Of a stretch of 64,000 nt of DNA, positions 56,479 to 64,000 are shown piece by piece (position 1 is the first letter of the stretch; every line of letters begins with the position of its first letter). Position numbers and translations under genes: made by a program. Under the pieces are notes generated by a model that saw only the letters and a list, made by a program, of their open reading frames with translations, did no database searches and had not been told where the DNA came from. The stretch lies in contig CAWERR010000006.1 in NCBI GenBank assembly GCA_963811585.1, positions 124,001 to 188,000 on the forward strand, written 5' to 3'. The DNA is from JACDHG01 sp963811585 (GTDB lineage Bacteria > Actinomycetota > Actinomycetes > Propionibacteriales > Nocardioidaceae).

Positions 56479-56973
56479 ATGGCGACGCAGCTGATCCGAC
56501 TCACTCCCGACGACTGGCTGCTGCTGCGGGACGTCCGGCTGAGAGCCCTGGCCGATGCGCCGGGTGCGTTCGGCTCCACCTGGGCACAGGAGCGGGAGTT
56601 CGACGAAGAGATGTGGCGCAGCCGGCTCGACCCCGCGGACGGTCCCGAGCTCGCCGTCCGCGATGGCGACCGGGCAGTCGCCCTCGTCGGGTCGTTCACC
56701 GACGGCGCAGACCCGGCCACGGTGCACCTTGTGAGCATGTGGGTGGATCCCGCCTACCGCGGCACCGGCGCGGCAGACGACCTCATCAACGGCTTTGTGG
56801 ACGACGCCCGGGCAGCCGGCCGGACGCGGATCGAGCTAACCGTCGTCGACACGAACGTCGCTGCCCGACGCGTCTACGACCGGCACGGCTTCCGCGCGAC
56901 GGGTGAGGTGCAGCCCTACCCCCACGACGCGGCCAGGCACGAGATCGTGATGCAGCTGACTCTGACAACGTGA
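56479..56973 (+). CDS. GNAT N-acetyltransferase
   Basis: A 164-residue acetyltransferase. LRDVRLRALADAPGAFGSTW is a frequent N-terminal segment in this subgroup. HLVSMWVDPAYRGTGAADDL is the acetyl-CoA-binding region (R/Q-x-x-G-x-G/A). VVDTNVAARRVYDRHGFRAT completes the fold. The acceptor is unknown. It is divergent from the sigma gene across 108 bp. Confidence 0.88.
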   Translation: MATQLIRLTPDDWLLLRDVRLRALADAPGAFGSTWAQEREFDEEMWRSRLDPADGPELAVRDGDRAVALVGSFTDGADPATVHLVSMWVDPAYRGTGAADDLINGFVDDARAAGRTRIELTVVDTNVAARRVYDRHGFRATGEVQPYPHDAARHEIVMQLTLTT

Positions 56974-56987
56974 AAGCGGACTCGCGG

Positions 56988-57089
56988 TCAGTACTTGAAG
57001 ACAGTCGCGTACAGCGCGGCGGCGGCAAACCAGGCGCAGAATGCCGATAGCACGATGACGCTCGGACGGGCGTACCACTGCTTCTCCAT
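56988..57089 (-). CDS. Very small single-pass membrane protein (33 aa)
   Basis: ATG 57089 to TGA 56988 on the minus strand encodes MEKQWYARPSVIVLSAFCAW followed by FAAAALYATVFKY. A short polar start, one hydrophobic helix of about 20 residues and a basic-aromatic end fit a small membrane peptide. TTGAGG is just upstream, though close to the start. It lies between an acetyltransferase gene and DUF2332. I cannot exclude a chance frame. Confidence 0.4.
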   Translation of the reverse strand: MEKQWYARPSVIVLSAFCAWFAAAALYATVFKY

Positions 57090-57174
57090 GCCTCAAGTGC
57101 ACCCGCTCGACGCGTCGTATCCGCGAGAACCAAGCGACGACCGGGCAATGGCTGGATGAACGTTCGACCACCGT

Positions 57175-58233
57175 TCACGCGTGGCCGGCCAGGAGCGTGA
57201 CGGGCGGACCGTGATCCCCCACGTCGGCAAGATGCTCCGGTCCCCTCGCCCCTCCCCCGGCCAGACCGGGCAGCTCGAACATGAGCTGCGCCGTCGGCGA
57301 CCCAGGCGGAAACTCCATCGCGACGTGTGCGACCGGTATGTCGTTCGCGGCCTTCCGGATCGCTGACGCCACCCGCTCCGTCTCAGCCGCAGGCCAGTAC
57401 TGACGGGTGATCGAATGCCACACAACCGTCAGGACACCGTCCTCGACGGGACGGGAAAGCTGGTGCTCGAGCCACTCCCCCGCCGGGGCCTTGTCGACAG
57501 TTGGTGGGTCGTGCTGTGCCACCTCGAGCGCCAACGACAGCCGCTCGTGTCGAGGCTGGTGGAATGGCCACACAAACGACCTCAGCCGCAGCTGTCCCTC
57601 CGGGCTGGTCACATCCACCGGGGAGAGGTCGCAGCCGCGCCGCTCGACCACCTCGAACGGCTCGGGGTTCACCTGCCCGATCACTCCATCGACGAGCCAC
57701 AGCTTTGAGTCCTCAGGGCCGAAAGCCCAAGCAGGGTTGACGAAGCGGAACCGATCGACGAGCAGATTGAGACCGCCACTCGCGCCAGGCTCAAGCAGTC
57801 GCAGCCGGCGATGGCCGGTCCGACGTACCGCCTCGAAGATCCCGACCAGCAGCGCCGTTGACCTGCCGACCTCGTTCGTCTGGGGTGCTACTTCGAGCGC
57901 CTCGTGCAGCTCTTCGAGGTGCGCTGTCAGGACAGCTCGCACGGCGGGCCAGGCCTGATCGGGAGGTGCCTCGCCACCGAGGCATGGATAGAACGGCCAG
58001 AGCTGGGGCGCCCGGCCAGTCAGCACGATCCGGAAGAGGGCCCCTAGTAGACGAAGCTGCACCACGCTGCCTTCTGGCGCGTCATCCCAGCCGCGGCAGA
58101 TGTCGCGCACAGGACCGCCGGCTTCCCAGTCGGTGGCCATCTCGCGCACCAGGTGGCCGTAGAGGTGCTCGCTCGTGCCCGCATGCCGACGCATCCGGTC
58201 TGCGAGTGTGCGCCCATCGTCGAGCTCAGCCAC
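57175..58233 (-). CDS. DUF2332 family protein
   Basis: A 352-residue protein: ATDWEAGGPVRDICRGWDDA, then PQLWPFYPCLGGEAPPDQAW, and the central RLRLLEPGASGGLNLLVDRF, which resembles a SAM-binding loop. GVLTVVWHSITRQYWPAAET and VAHVAMEFPPG are in the C-terminal half. I recognise DUF2332, an actinobacterial and proteobacterial family without a known role. The glycine-rich loop suggests a methyltransferase-like fold. It is on the same strand as the ATP-grasp gene, 31 bp away. Confidence 0.85.
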   Translation of the reverse strand: MAELDDGRTLADRMRRHAGTSEHLYGHLVREMATDWEAGGPVRDICRGWDDAPEGSVVQLRLLGALFRIVLTGRAPQLWPFYPCLGGEAPPDQAWPAVRAVLTAHLEELHEALEVAPQTNEVGRSTALLVGIFEAVRRTGHRRLRLLEPGASGGLNLLVDRFRFVNPAWAFGPEDSKLWLVDGVIGQVNPEPFEVVERRGCDLSPVDVTSPEGQLRLRSFVWPFHQPRHERLSLALEVAQHDPPTVDKAPAGEWLEHQLSRPVEDGVLTVVWHSITRQYWPAAETERVASAIRKAANDIPVAHVAMEFPPGSPTAQLMFELPGLAGGGARGPEHLADVGDHGPPVTLLAGHA

Positions 58234-58264
58234 TGGACAGCAGTGGCCAGCGGGCTGTCATGGC

Positions 58265-59509
58265 TCAGCCGCTCGCCGGCTGGTCGGTTCGCCAGAGCCC
58301 AAGCAGGCCTCGGAAGTGGGCCAGGAACGCCTCGACCTCATGCTCGGGGTAGGTCGCGATGACCGTGTGCGTGAGCAACTCGTCGAACTCGTCGGACGCC
58401 ACCCATTCGAGCACCATCTCGTCGACGTGCGGGAGCGCAGTCGCGCAGAACTCGTCGTAGCGGGCCTTGTCGTAGTACTTGTCTGCAAGGCCCTGGTAGG
58501 CGCCCAGCTTGTCGCCGTATTCCAGCTCCTTGTCGTCGGCGATCGCGAACCAGTCGGCGGGGTCTACGTGCGGGCGGGGCGTGCGGTTGGTGGTGACGCA
58601 GAAGGCCGTCCACTTCAGCAGGGTGCGCATCGCCCATGGGAAGTAGTAGTGCAACGACGTCACCGCGACATCAGGGCAGGCGTTGGCGTAGTCGATCGGC
58701 AAGACTTCACTGCCCTGCACGAGCATCTCGCAAGAGTTGAACTCCCACCGGAAGAACGCGTTGACGGTCTGGGCGATGGTGACAGCCTCGGCTCCGACCT
58801 CCGCCGACAGGAAGTCGTGGTCGACGGCATACCGGTTGTGCATCGGCTGGTCGGGCCGGAAGTTCATCACCATGGACTCGGGCCCGATCGTCAGCGCCCG
58901 GGCGAACACGTCGTACGGCTCAGCGGACTTCTGCAGGTGCATCAGCATCTCGCCGGACTCGTTGTATGCCGCATAGAGGTCGTGGTCGTTCTCGATCCGT
59001 GACACGCCCCGCCAGGCACCGCCGTCGAACGGCTTCATGTACATGGGGTAGCCGATGGCGTGCGCAATCTCGCGGAGGTCGAACGCCGCGTTGTAGCGCT
59101 CGGCCGTGTAGGCCCACCGGACGTTGTCGAGCGGGTTCTTGTAGGGGACGAGGACGGTCTCGGGGACCTTGAGGCCCAGCCGCATCATGGCGCAGTAGGC
59201 CGAGTGCTTCTCCATCGACTGGAACGTGAACGGCGAGTTGAGCAAGTAGACGTCGTTCATCAGCGCGACCTTCTTGAGCCACTCCCGCGGGTGGTAGTAC
59301 CAGTGCGCGAGCCGGTCGATGACGAGCTGGTGACGGGTGCCTGCGCGGAGGTCGAAGGGCTCGATCTCGACCCGCTCGGTCTCGAGCGTGTGGGAAGCGC
59401 CGGCGTGCTCGAAGACACCGAGCTTGCGGGTCAGCGCCTCGAAGGCGCGTGGCCAGTCCTCCTCCATCCCGAGCAGGAGTCCGATGAGGTGACGCGTGGG
59501 TTGGGCCAT
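58265..59509 (-). CDS. ATP-grasp (RimK-like) ligase of unknown substrate
   Basis: A 414-residue protein. MNDVYLLNSPFTFQSMEKHS and MRLGLKVPETVLVPYKNP match the pre-ATP-grasp part, and IGYPMYMKPFDGGAWRGVSR contains the lysine of the ATP-grasp N-lobe. AVTIAQTVNAFFRWEFNSCE and LPIDYANACPDVAVTS supply acidic and Asn residues of the metal site. Such enzymes ligate carboxylates to amines with ATP. An esterase gene lies 68 bp upstream on the same strand, a pairing I have seen in other actinobacteria. The product is unknown. Confidence 0.8.
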   Translation of the reverse strand: MAQPTRHLIGLLLGMEEDWPRAFEALTRKLGVFEHAGASHTLETERVEIEPFDLRAGTRHQLVIDRLAHWYYHPREWLKKVALMNDVYLLNSPFTFQSMEKHSAYCAMMRLGLKVPETVLVPYKNPLDNVRWAYTAERYNAAFDLREIAHAIGYPMYMKPFDGGAWRGVSRIENDHDLYAAYNESGEMLMHLQKSAEPYDVFARALTIGPESMVMNFRPDQPMHNRYAVDHDFLSAEVGAEAVTIAQTVNAFFRWEFNSCEMLVQGSEVLPIDYANACPDVAVTSLHYYFPWAMRTLLKWTAFCVTTNRTPRPHVDPADWFAIADDKELEYGDKLGAYQGLADKYYDKARYDEFCATALPHVDEMVLEWVASDEFDELLTHTVIATYPEHEVEAFLAHFRGLLGLWRTDQPASG

Positions 59510-59577
59510 GGTGGTGTCAGCGTCCTTCCAGCTCGTGTTGCTCTCGTCTCATCGTGAAGTACCTGGCTGCTTGTCGT

Positions 59578-60633
59578 TCACGTCGCCATCCTTGGGTCTC
59601 CCCAGACGGCTCGCAACACGTCGGTCAGGCCGGGGTCGAGCCCGTCGCGCCAAGCTGTGTAGTTGTGCAGGTCATCCAGCGGGGTCAGCTTGACGTGGTG
59701 GCCGACCTCCCTGAGCCGGGCCGCCATGGCCTCGTTGTTGGCCCAGTTCTCCTCGAGGAGCCCGCACGTCATACCGATGAACAGGGGTTTGCGCTCGGTG
59801 GGCTGCTGCGCGAGCGACTCGACGGCTGCCGTCACTTGCTCGAACAGCGGGTATGACGACTCCTGGGAGTCGAGCTCCGGGTCGAAGAACGACCCTGACT
59901 GCGCGAAAACCGCACCCACCCGCTCCCCCGCCGCCAACGCGACCAGCAGCGCGGTGAGACCACCGAGGCTGGCTCCCATCACGGCGAGTGGGCAGACGAT
60001 GGTGACCGTCTCGGCGATCAGGTCAACAGCGGCCAGCTCTGCCGCGACGTAGTCGTCATTGGCGGCGTACCACTCGTCACGCTCGACAGGCTGCATCAGC
60101 GCCATCCGGAACGGCGCCAGCGAGCCCGTCTCCACCATGGCGGCGGTGTAGTGGGAGAGCTGGGACAGCCGGTCGTACTCCGGCCCGTCGTGGACAACGA
60201 GCAGTGGCGCGGGCTCCGAGTCGGCGAGACCCGCTGGGTTCCAGAGCACGATCGGCAGTGCACCGATCACGTCATCGTCGTGGACGAGTTCGCGGACCTC
60301 GCCGCAGGTCGCTTCCCGCTGCACCCACCGCGGCCGCTCGTAGCCCGGCATCAACGCGACACTGCGCTCGCCGAACGCGGTGTCAACGCGTTCGGAGTTG
60401 TCGGGGTCGCAGACCACGGTGGTGCCACCGCCACGAGCTGACACGACGAGGCGGTACTCCACCCGGTTGAGCTCTGGGCGCGGCACCGAGAGCGTCCATC
60501 CCGCCGACGTACGTCGGAAGCGGCGGCGTCCCTCGATCGCGTCGTCGCAGTACAAGGACACCCGCGTCAGCGAGCGTTGCGGATCGTCGAACGTGAAGAT
60601 CAGCTTGTCCTCGATGACGGATGGCAGGCCCAT
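59578..60633 (-). CDS. Esterase of the enterochelin esterase-like alpha/beta-hydrolase type
   Basis: A 351-residue protein. An N-terminal early-set beta domain (LIFTFDDPQRSLTRVSLYCD; FRRTSAGWTLSVPRPELNRV) is followed by an alpha/beta hydrolase. The nucleophile elbow is AVMGASLGGLTALLVALAAG (serine in GASLGG), with LLVVHDGPEYDRLSQLSHYT upstream and DDLHNYTAWRDGL providing the histidine. There is no signal peptide. It precedes the ATP-grasp gene and probably acts on the same unknown molecule. Confidence 0.85.
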   Translation of the reverse strand: MGLPSVIEDKLIFTFDDPQRSLTRVSLYCDDAIEGRRRFRRTSAGWTLSVPRPELNRVEYRLVVSARGGGTTVVCDPDNSERVDTAFGERSVALMPGYERPRWVQREATCGEVRELVHDDDVIGALPIVLWNPAGLADSEPAPLLVVHDGPEYDRLSQLSHYTAAMVETGSLAPFRMALMQPVERDEWYAANDDYVAAELAAVDLIAETVTIVCPLAVMGASLGGLTALLVALAAGERVGAVFAQSGSFFDPELDSQESSYPLFEQVTAAVESLAQQPTERKPLFIGMTCGLLEENWANNEAMAARLREVGHHVKLTPLDDLHNYTAWRDGLDPGLTDVLRAVWGDPRMAT

Positions 60634-60798
60634 AGAGCATTGAGGGTAACGGCCGACCTGCTGGTGTCCCCCGCCGCTCTGGCGGGGTCACTCGGCTCGT
60701 CCCAGACGTCGAGCATGACCGTATTGTCGGTATCGCAGCGGGGCGGGCCACCGTGACCGACCGAGCGTGTCCGCATCCCGACACGCCAGCGCGCCAAC

Positions 60799-60830
60799 TT
60801 CACCGTATCTCATATATGAGATACCGTGAA
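60799..60830. promoter_or_regulatory. Long inverted repeat at the start of the HTH-MurA-like gene
   Basis: GTATCTCATATATGAGATAC (60805-60824) is a perfect 20-bp palindrome. TTCAC and GTGAA extend it to 32 bp with one mismatched pair. It is unusually AT-rich for this window and overlaps the possible ATG at 60816. It is probably the operator of the HTH protein encoded next. Confidence 0.7.
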
Positions 60831-62372
60831 TTGGTGACTGAGGACTACCTCAGCCGGATCGGCAAGCTCATCCGCGACGCTCGCAAGCACCGCGGCTACA
60901 CCCAGACCCAGCTGGCCGACGTGCTCGGCACCAGCCAGAGCGCGATCAACCGGATCGAGCGCGGCCAGCAGAACCTCAGCCTGGAGATGCTCGCCCGGAT
61001 CGGCGAGGCGCTCGACTCCGAGATCGTCTCGCTCGGCGTGCCCGGCCCGATGCACCTGCGGGTCGTCGGCGGCACGGTGCTCGTCGGGCTCGATCGAGGT
61101 GAAGTCGAGCAAGAACGCCGGGGTCGCGCTGCTGTGCGCGTCGCTGCTCAACAAGGGCCGCACGACGCTGCGCAAGGTCGCCCGGATCGAGGAGGTCAAC
61201 CGCATCCTCGAGGTGCTGGCCAGCATCGGCGTCCGGTACCGCTGGCTCAACGCGGACAACGACCTCGAGCTGATCGCGCCCGACCGCCTCGACCTGTCAG
61301 CGCCATCGACGAGGAGGCCGCTCGCCGTACCCGCAGCATCATCATGTTCCTCGGCCCGCTGCTGCACGACCGCGACGAGTTCGAGCTCCCGTACGCCGGC
61401 GGCTGCGACCTCGGCACCCGCACCGTCGAGCCGCACATGGCCGCCCTGCGGCCGTTCGGGCTCGAGGTCAAGGCGACCGAGGGCAGCTACCACGCCCACG
61501 TCGACACCGCCGATCGCGCCGCGTCGACCGATCGTGCTGACCGAGCGCGGCGACACCGTCACCGAGAACGCCCTGCTGGCCGCCGCCCGCCACCCCGGCG
61601 AGACCGTCATCCGCAACGCCAGCCCCAACTACATGGTCCAGGACCTCTGCTTCTTCCTGACCAAGCTCGGCGTCGCAGATCGACGGCATCGGCACCACCA
61701 CCCTGACCGTGCGCGGCGTCGACGAGATCGACGTCGACGTCGACTACGCGCCGTCGGAAGACCCGATCGAGGCGATGAGCCTGCTGGCGGCCGCCATCGT
61801 GACCTCGTCCGAGCATCACCATCCGGCGGGTGCCGATCGAGTTCCTCGAGATCGAGCTGGCGCTGCTGGAGGAGATGGGCTTCCAGCTACGAGCCGCACC
61901 GACGAGTACCTCGCCGGCAACGGGCACACCCGTCTGGTCGACCTGACCACGCCGCGAGTCGACGCTGCACGCGCCGATCGACAAGATCCACCCGATGCCG
62001 TTCCCGGGCCTCAACATCGACAACCTGCCGTTCTTCGCCGTGATCGCGGCCGTCGCGCACGGCCAGACGATGATCCACGACTGGGTCTACGAGAACCGCG
62101 CCATCTACCTGACCGAGCTCACCAAGCTCGGCGCCGCGGTGACCCTGCTCGACCCGCACCGGGTGCTCGTCGAGGGCCCGACCCGCTGGTCGGCGGCCGA
62201 GCTGATGTGCCCGCCGGCGCTGCGCCCGGCCGTCGTCATCCTGCTCGCGATGATGGCGGCCAAGGGCACCTCGGTGCTGCGCAACGTCTACGTCATCAAC
62301 CGTGGCTACGAGGACCTGGCCGAGCGGCTCAACGCCCTCGGCGCGCAGATCGAGACCTTCCGCGACATCTGA
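60816..62372 (+). pseudogene. HTH (XRE)-MurA-like enolpyruvyl transferase fusion, many frameshifts
   Basis: The first frame has an XRE HTH (LIRDARKHRGYTQTQLADVL, GTSQSAINRIERGQQNLSLE). Fragments in all frames then give an EPT/MurA-type domain: IEVKSSKNAGVALLCASLLN, RSIIMFLGPLLHDRDEFELP, YAGGCDLGTRTVEPHMAALR, RGDTVTENALLAAARHPGET, MPFPGLNIDNLPFFAVIAAV and NVYVINRGYEDLAERLNALG. This matches an actinobacterial family with both domains. About eight breaks, most single-base gains (near 61091, 61300, 61516, 61673, 61813, 61884, 61903, 61950), split it. The start may be ATG 60816 or GTG 60834. Confidence 0.75.
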
Positions 62373-62407
62373 GCCGGACCTGTCGACGCCTCCTGGGCGG
62401 GGTGCAC

Positions 62408-62679
62408 TCAGCCCGAACGAGCTGCGTCGATGAAGGAGCGGGACTGCTTGGCGCGGCTGAATCTCCGGGGGCGCCTCCATGCCCGGCACGATCCGCGGGA
62501 TCGGCTGGGTCGTCGGGCCCGGAGCTGACGTGCCACTCGTTCTCCTGCTCGATGAGCAGGCCGAGGTCGACCCGCGCCAGGAAGATGCCCTGACACTACG
62601 TGCACTGCGCGACGTTGACGCCGCCGCGTTTGCGCTGGGTCATCTCACCGGAGCATTGCGGGCACGTCATCGGGTCCAT
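62408..62679 (-). pseudogene. Zinc-ribbon (zf-TFIIB type) protein gene with internal stop and frameshift
   Basis: The minus strand from ATG 62679 reads MTCPQCSGEMTQRKRGGVNV then AQCT, a TAG codon, CQGIFLARVDLGLLIEQENE and WHVSSGP. The four cysteines CPxC...C-x2-C and the GIFL..-E/D-LGLL segment are the zf-TFIIB signature. After about 60 codons the frame changes, and a different frame ends with KQSRSFIDAARSG. The TAG stands for a residue that is usually Glu or Gln. It lies in the error-rich end of the window. Confidence 0.6.
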
Positions 62680-62774
62680 GACGTCGACATTAGTACGTCG
62701 AGCTCGACACGTCGTCGGCACCTCGCTCGGTGTGCCGCATATCCCAGCGTTCGTCCGACCGTCATACTCCCTTT

Positions 62775-63582
62775 GTGAGCATGCCGCGGCCGGCGGCGGA
62801 CTTCCCGTACTTCGACAACGACGGGCTGCCGCTCGCCTTCGCCCATCGCGGCGGCGGTCTCGGCGACGGCTCGACCCTGGAGAACTCGATGGCATGCGTT
62901 CCAGGCTCGCCGTCGACCTCGGGCTACCGCCACATCGAGACCGACGTCCAGGCGACCCAGCGACGGCGTGCTGGTCGATCTTCCACGACGCGACCCTGGA
63001 CCGCACGACCGACGGCAAGGGCGCGATCAGCCGAGTTGACCTGCGAAGGACCTGCGCCAGCATCAAGCTCGGCGGGACGAGGCGATCGCCCGGCTCGACG
63101 ACGTGTTCGACACCTGGCCCGAGCTCCGGCTCAACATCGACGCGAAGTCGGCGCCGGCCGTCCCGCTGCTGGCCGACGCCGTCATCCGAGCACCGCGCCT
63201 TCGACCGCGTCTGCGTGGCGTCGTTCTCCGCACGCGGCTCCACGAGCTGCGGCGGCGCGGCTCGGGCCGCGGGTCGCGACGTCGTTCTGCCGGGTCGAGG
63301 TCGGCGCGCTGCGCCTGCTTCCCGGGCCGCAGCTCCGACCACGCTCGTCGTCGGGCACGGCGCAGGTGCGCCCAGGTGCCCGTACGCCGCGGCCGCTCGA
63401 GATCGTCACCCGAGGCTTCGTCGAGCGGATGCACGCACCATGGCAAGCAGGTCCACGTCTGGACGATCGACGAGGCCGACGAGATCAACCGGCTGCTCGA
63501 CCTCGGCGTCGACGGGATCTTCTCCGACCGGATCGACGTGCTCAAAGACGTCTTCGTAGCCCGCGGCATCTGGAGAGGATGA
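62775..63582 (+). pseudogene. Glycerophosphodiester phosphodiesterase-family gene, many frameshifts
   Basis: Frames together give LPLAFAHRGGGLGDGSTLEN, GYRHIETDVQAT, DGVLV-like, IFHDATLDRTTDGKGAIS, DDVFDTWPELRLNIDAKSAP and VWTIDEADEINRLLDLGVDG then IFSDRIDVLKDVF. These are the GDPD motifs HRGG, E-N-T/S, ExD, HD...LDRTT and the TIM-barrel end. It hydrolyses glycerophosphodiesters. At least six single-base shifts are spaced 15 to 100 bp apart, starting near 62892. The start GTG 62775 leads MPRPAADFPYFDNDG. Confidence 0.75.
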
Positions 63583-63585
63583 CGC

Positions 63586-64000
63586 ATGGCACTCAGGAAC
63601 GCCGCCGCCGCCGATCGCCGACCTGTCCGCGTTCGAGCGCCAGAAGGAGCAGAAGGCCTGGTACTTCTACGACTGGGCCAACTCCGCGTACGTCACCACC
63701 ATCGCCACCGTGCTGTTCGCGCCCTACCTGATCGCGGTCGCCGAGACGGCCGCCTGCGGCAAGGCCGGCACCGACGACAACCCGTGCAACGTCGACCTCT
63801 CGGTGCTCGGCGTCAGCGTCTCCCCCGGCTCGCTGGTCTTCTACGTCGTCACGCTGGCGACGGTGCTGTCGGCCTTCGTCCTGCCGGTCGTCGGGCGCCA
63901 TCGCCGACCGGTCCGCCGCGCAAGAAGAACCTGATGGCGCGGCTTCGCCTGGACCGGCAGCGCCTTCGCGGCCGCGATGTTCCTCGTCACCGGCGACAAC
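63586..64000 (+). CDS. MFS transporter of the UMF1/Atg22-like type, 5' part with frameshifts
   Basis: ATG 63586 follows GGAGAGG. After an early shift, the frame reads FERQKEQKAWYFYDWANSAY and VTTIATVLFAPYLIAVAETA, a strong hallmark of the UMF1 family, then SPGSLVFYVVTLATVLSAFV. Around 63890 the frame shifts again (AIADRSA..KKNLM in another frame), and once more before FAWTGSAFAAAMFLVTGDN at the window end. About 138 codons are inside the window. The substrate is unknown. Confidence 0.65.
   Translation, partial: MALRNAAAADRRPVRVRAPEGAEGLVLLRLGQLRVRHHHRHRAVRALPDRGRRDGRLRQGRHRRQPVQRRPLGARRQRLPRLAGLLRRHAGDGAVGLRPAGRRAPSPTGPPRKKNLMARLRLDRQRLRGRDVPRHRRQ

Overview
The window is a high-GC actinobacterial chromosome segment. 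Frequent GTG starts, 4-nt gene overlaps, a garA/gcvH/merR cluster in the order known from Mycobacterium Rv1822-Rv1832, a DUF5999 protein, an HTH-MurA-like protein and inverted copies of GTCGAGCTTGTCGAG all suggest a Nocardioides-like member of the Propionibacteriales. That placement is inference. I see no tRNA, rRNA, CRISPR array or insertion sequence.

Layout. 1-5.9 kb: a partial phosphotransferase, a secreted PD40 propeller, an EamA transporter, an arsenic unit (arsC-arsR divergent from arsM across two ArsR boxes) and a broken TrmB/LuxR regulator. 6-30 kb: an accessory region rich in secreted proteins. It holds a frameshifted M36 protease/propeller fusion, a phosphoesterase, an RCC1-like protein, two further propeller proteins, a TauE exporter, two sulfotransferases, a multicopper oxidase, a GH16-like protein and a PLP enzyme. 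30-34.6 kb: a Tat-exported amidase and the tyrosine/homogentisate genes (fahA plus an unknown partner, divergent from hmgA). 34.7-43.4 kb: the conserved core cluster pgsA-like, DUF881, sbp, DUF881, gcvH, garA, merR, DUF151, merR, then a glycine riboswitch and gcvP. 43.5-53.5 kb: a DUF664 remnant, the tldE/tldD pair, fdhD, pepN, a repeat block and a DrrAB-type ABC exporter. 53.7-60.6 kb: a VOC protein, an ECF sigma factor followed by an MFS protein carrying a C-terminal zinc anti-sigma signature, DUF2332, and an ATP-grasp/esterase pair. 60.8-64 kb: an HTH-MurA-like gene, a zinc-ribbon gene, a GDPD gene and an MFS gene, all broken by closely spaced frameshifts.

The strongest candidate for an undescribed system is the sigma/MFS-ZAS operon (54160-56370). 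A complete transporter domain is joined to a Cys-x25-His-x3-Cys-x2-Cys anti-sigma motif directly downstream of an ECF sigma gene, so a transporter may gate transcription. The best supported regulatory element is the glycine riboswitch before gcvP, followed by a hairpin that spans the ribosome binding site.

Reading frames break at several places (4.9-10.2, 13.4-14.2, 15.7, 20.3, 43.5-44.1 and 61-64 kb). In the last block nearly all breaks are single-base gains in several consecutive conserved genes, which looks like sequencing error. The 14.1 kb break comes from a 73-bp tandem duplication, and the DUF664 gene looks truly decayed.
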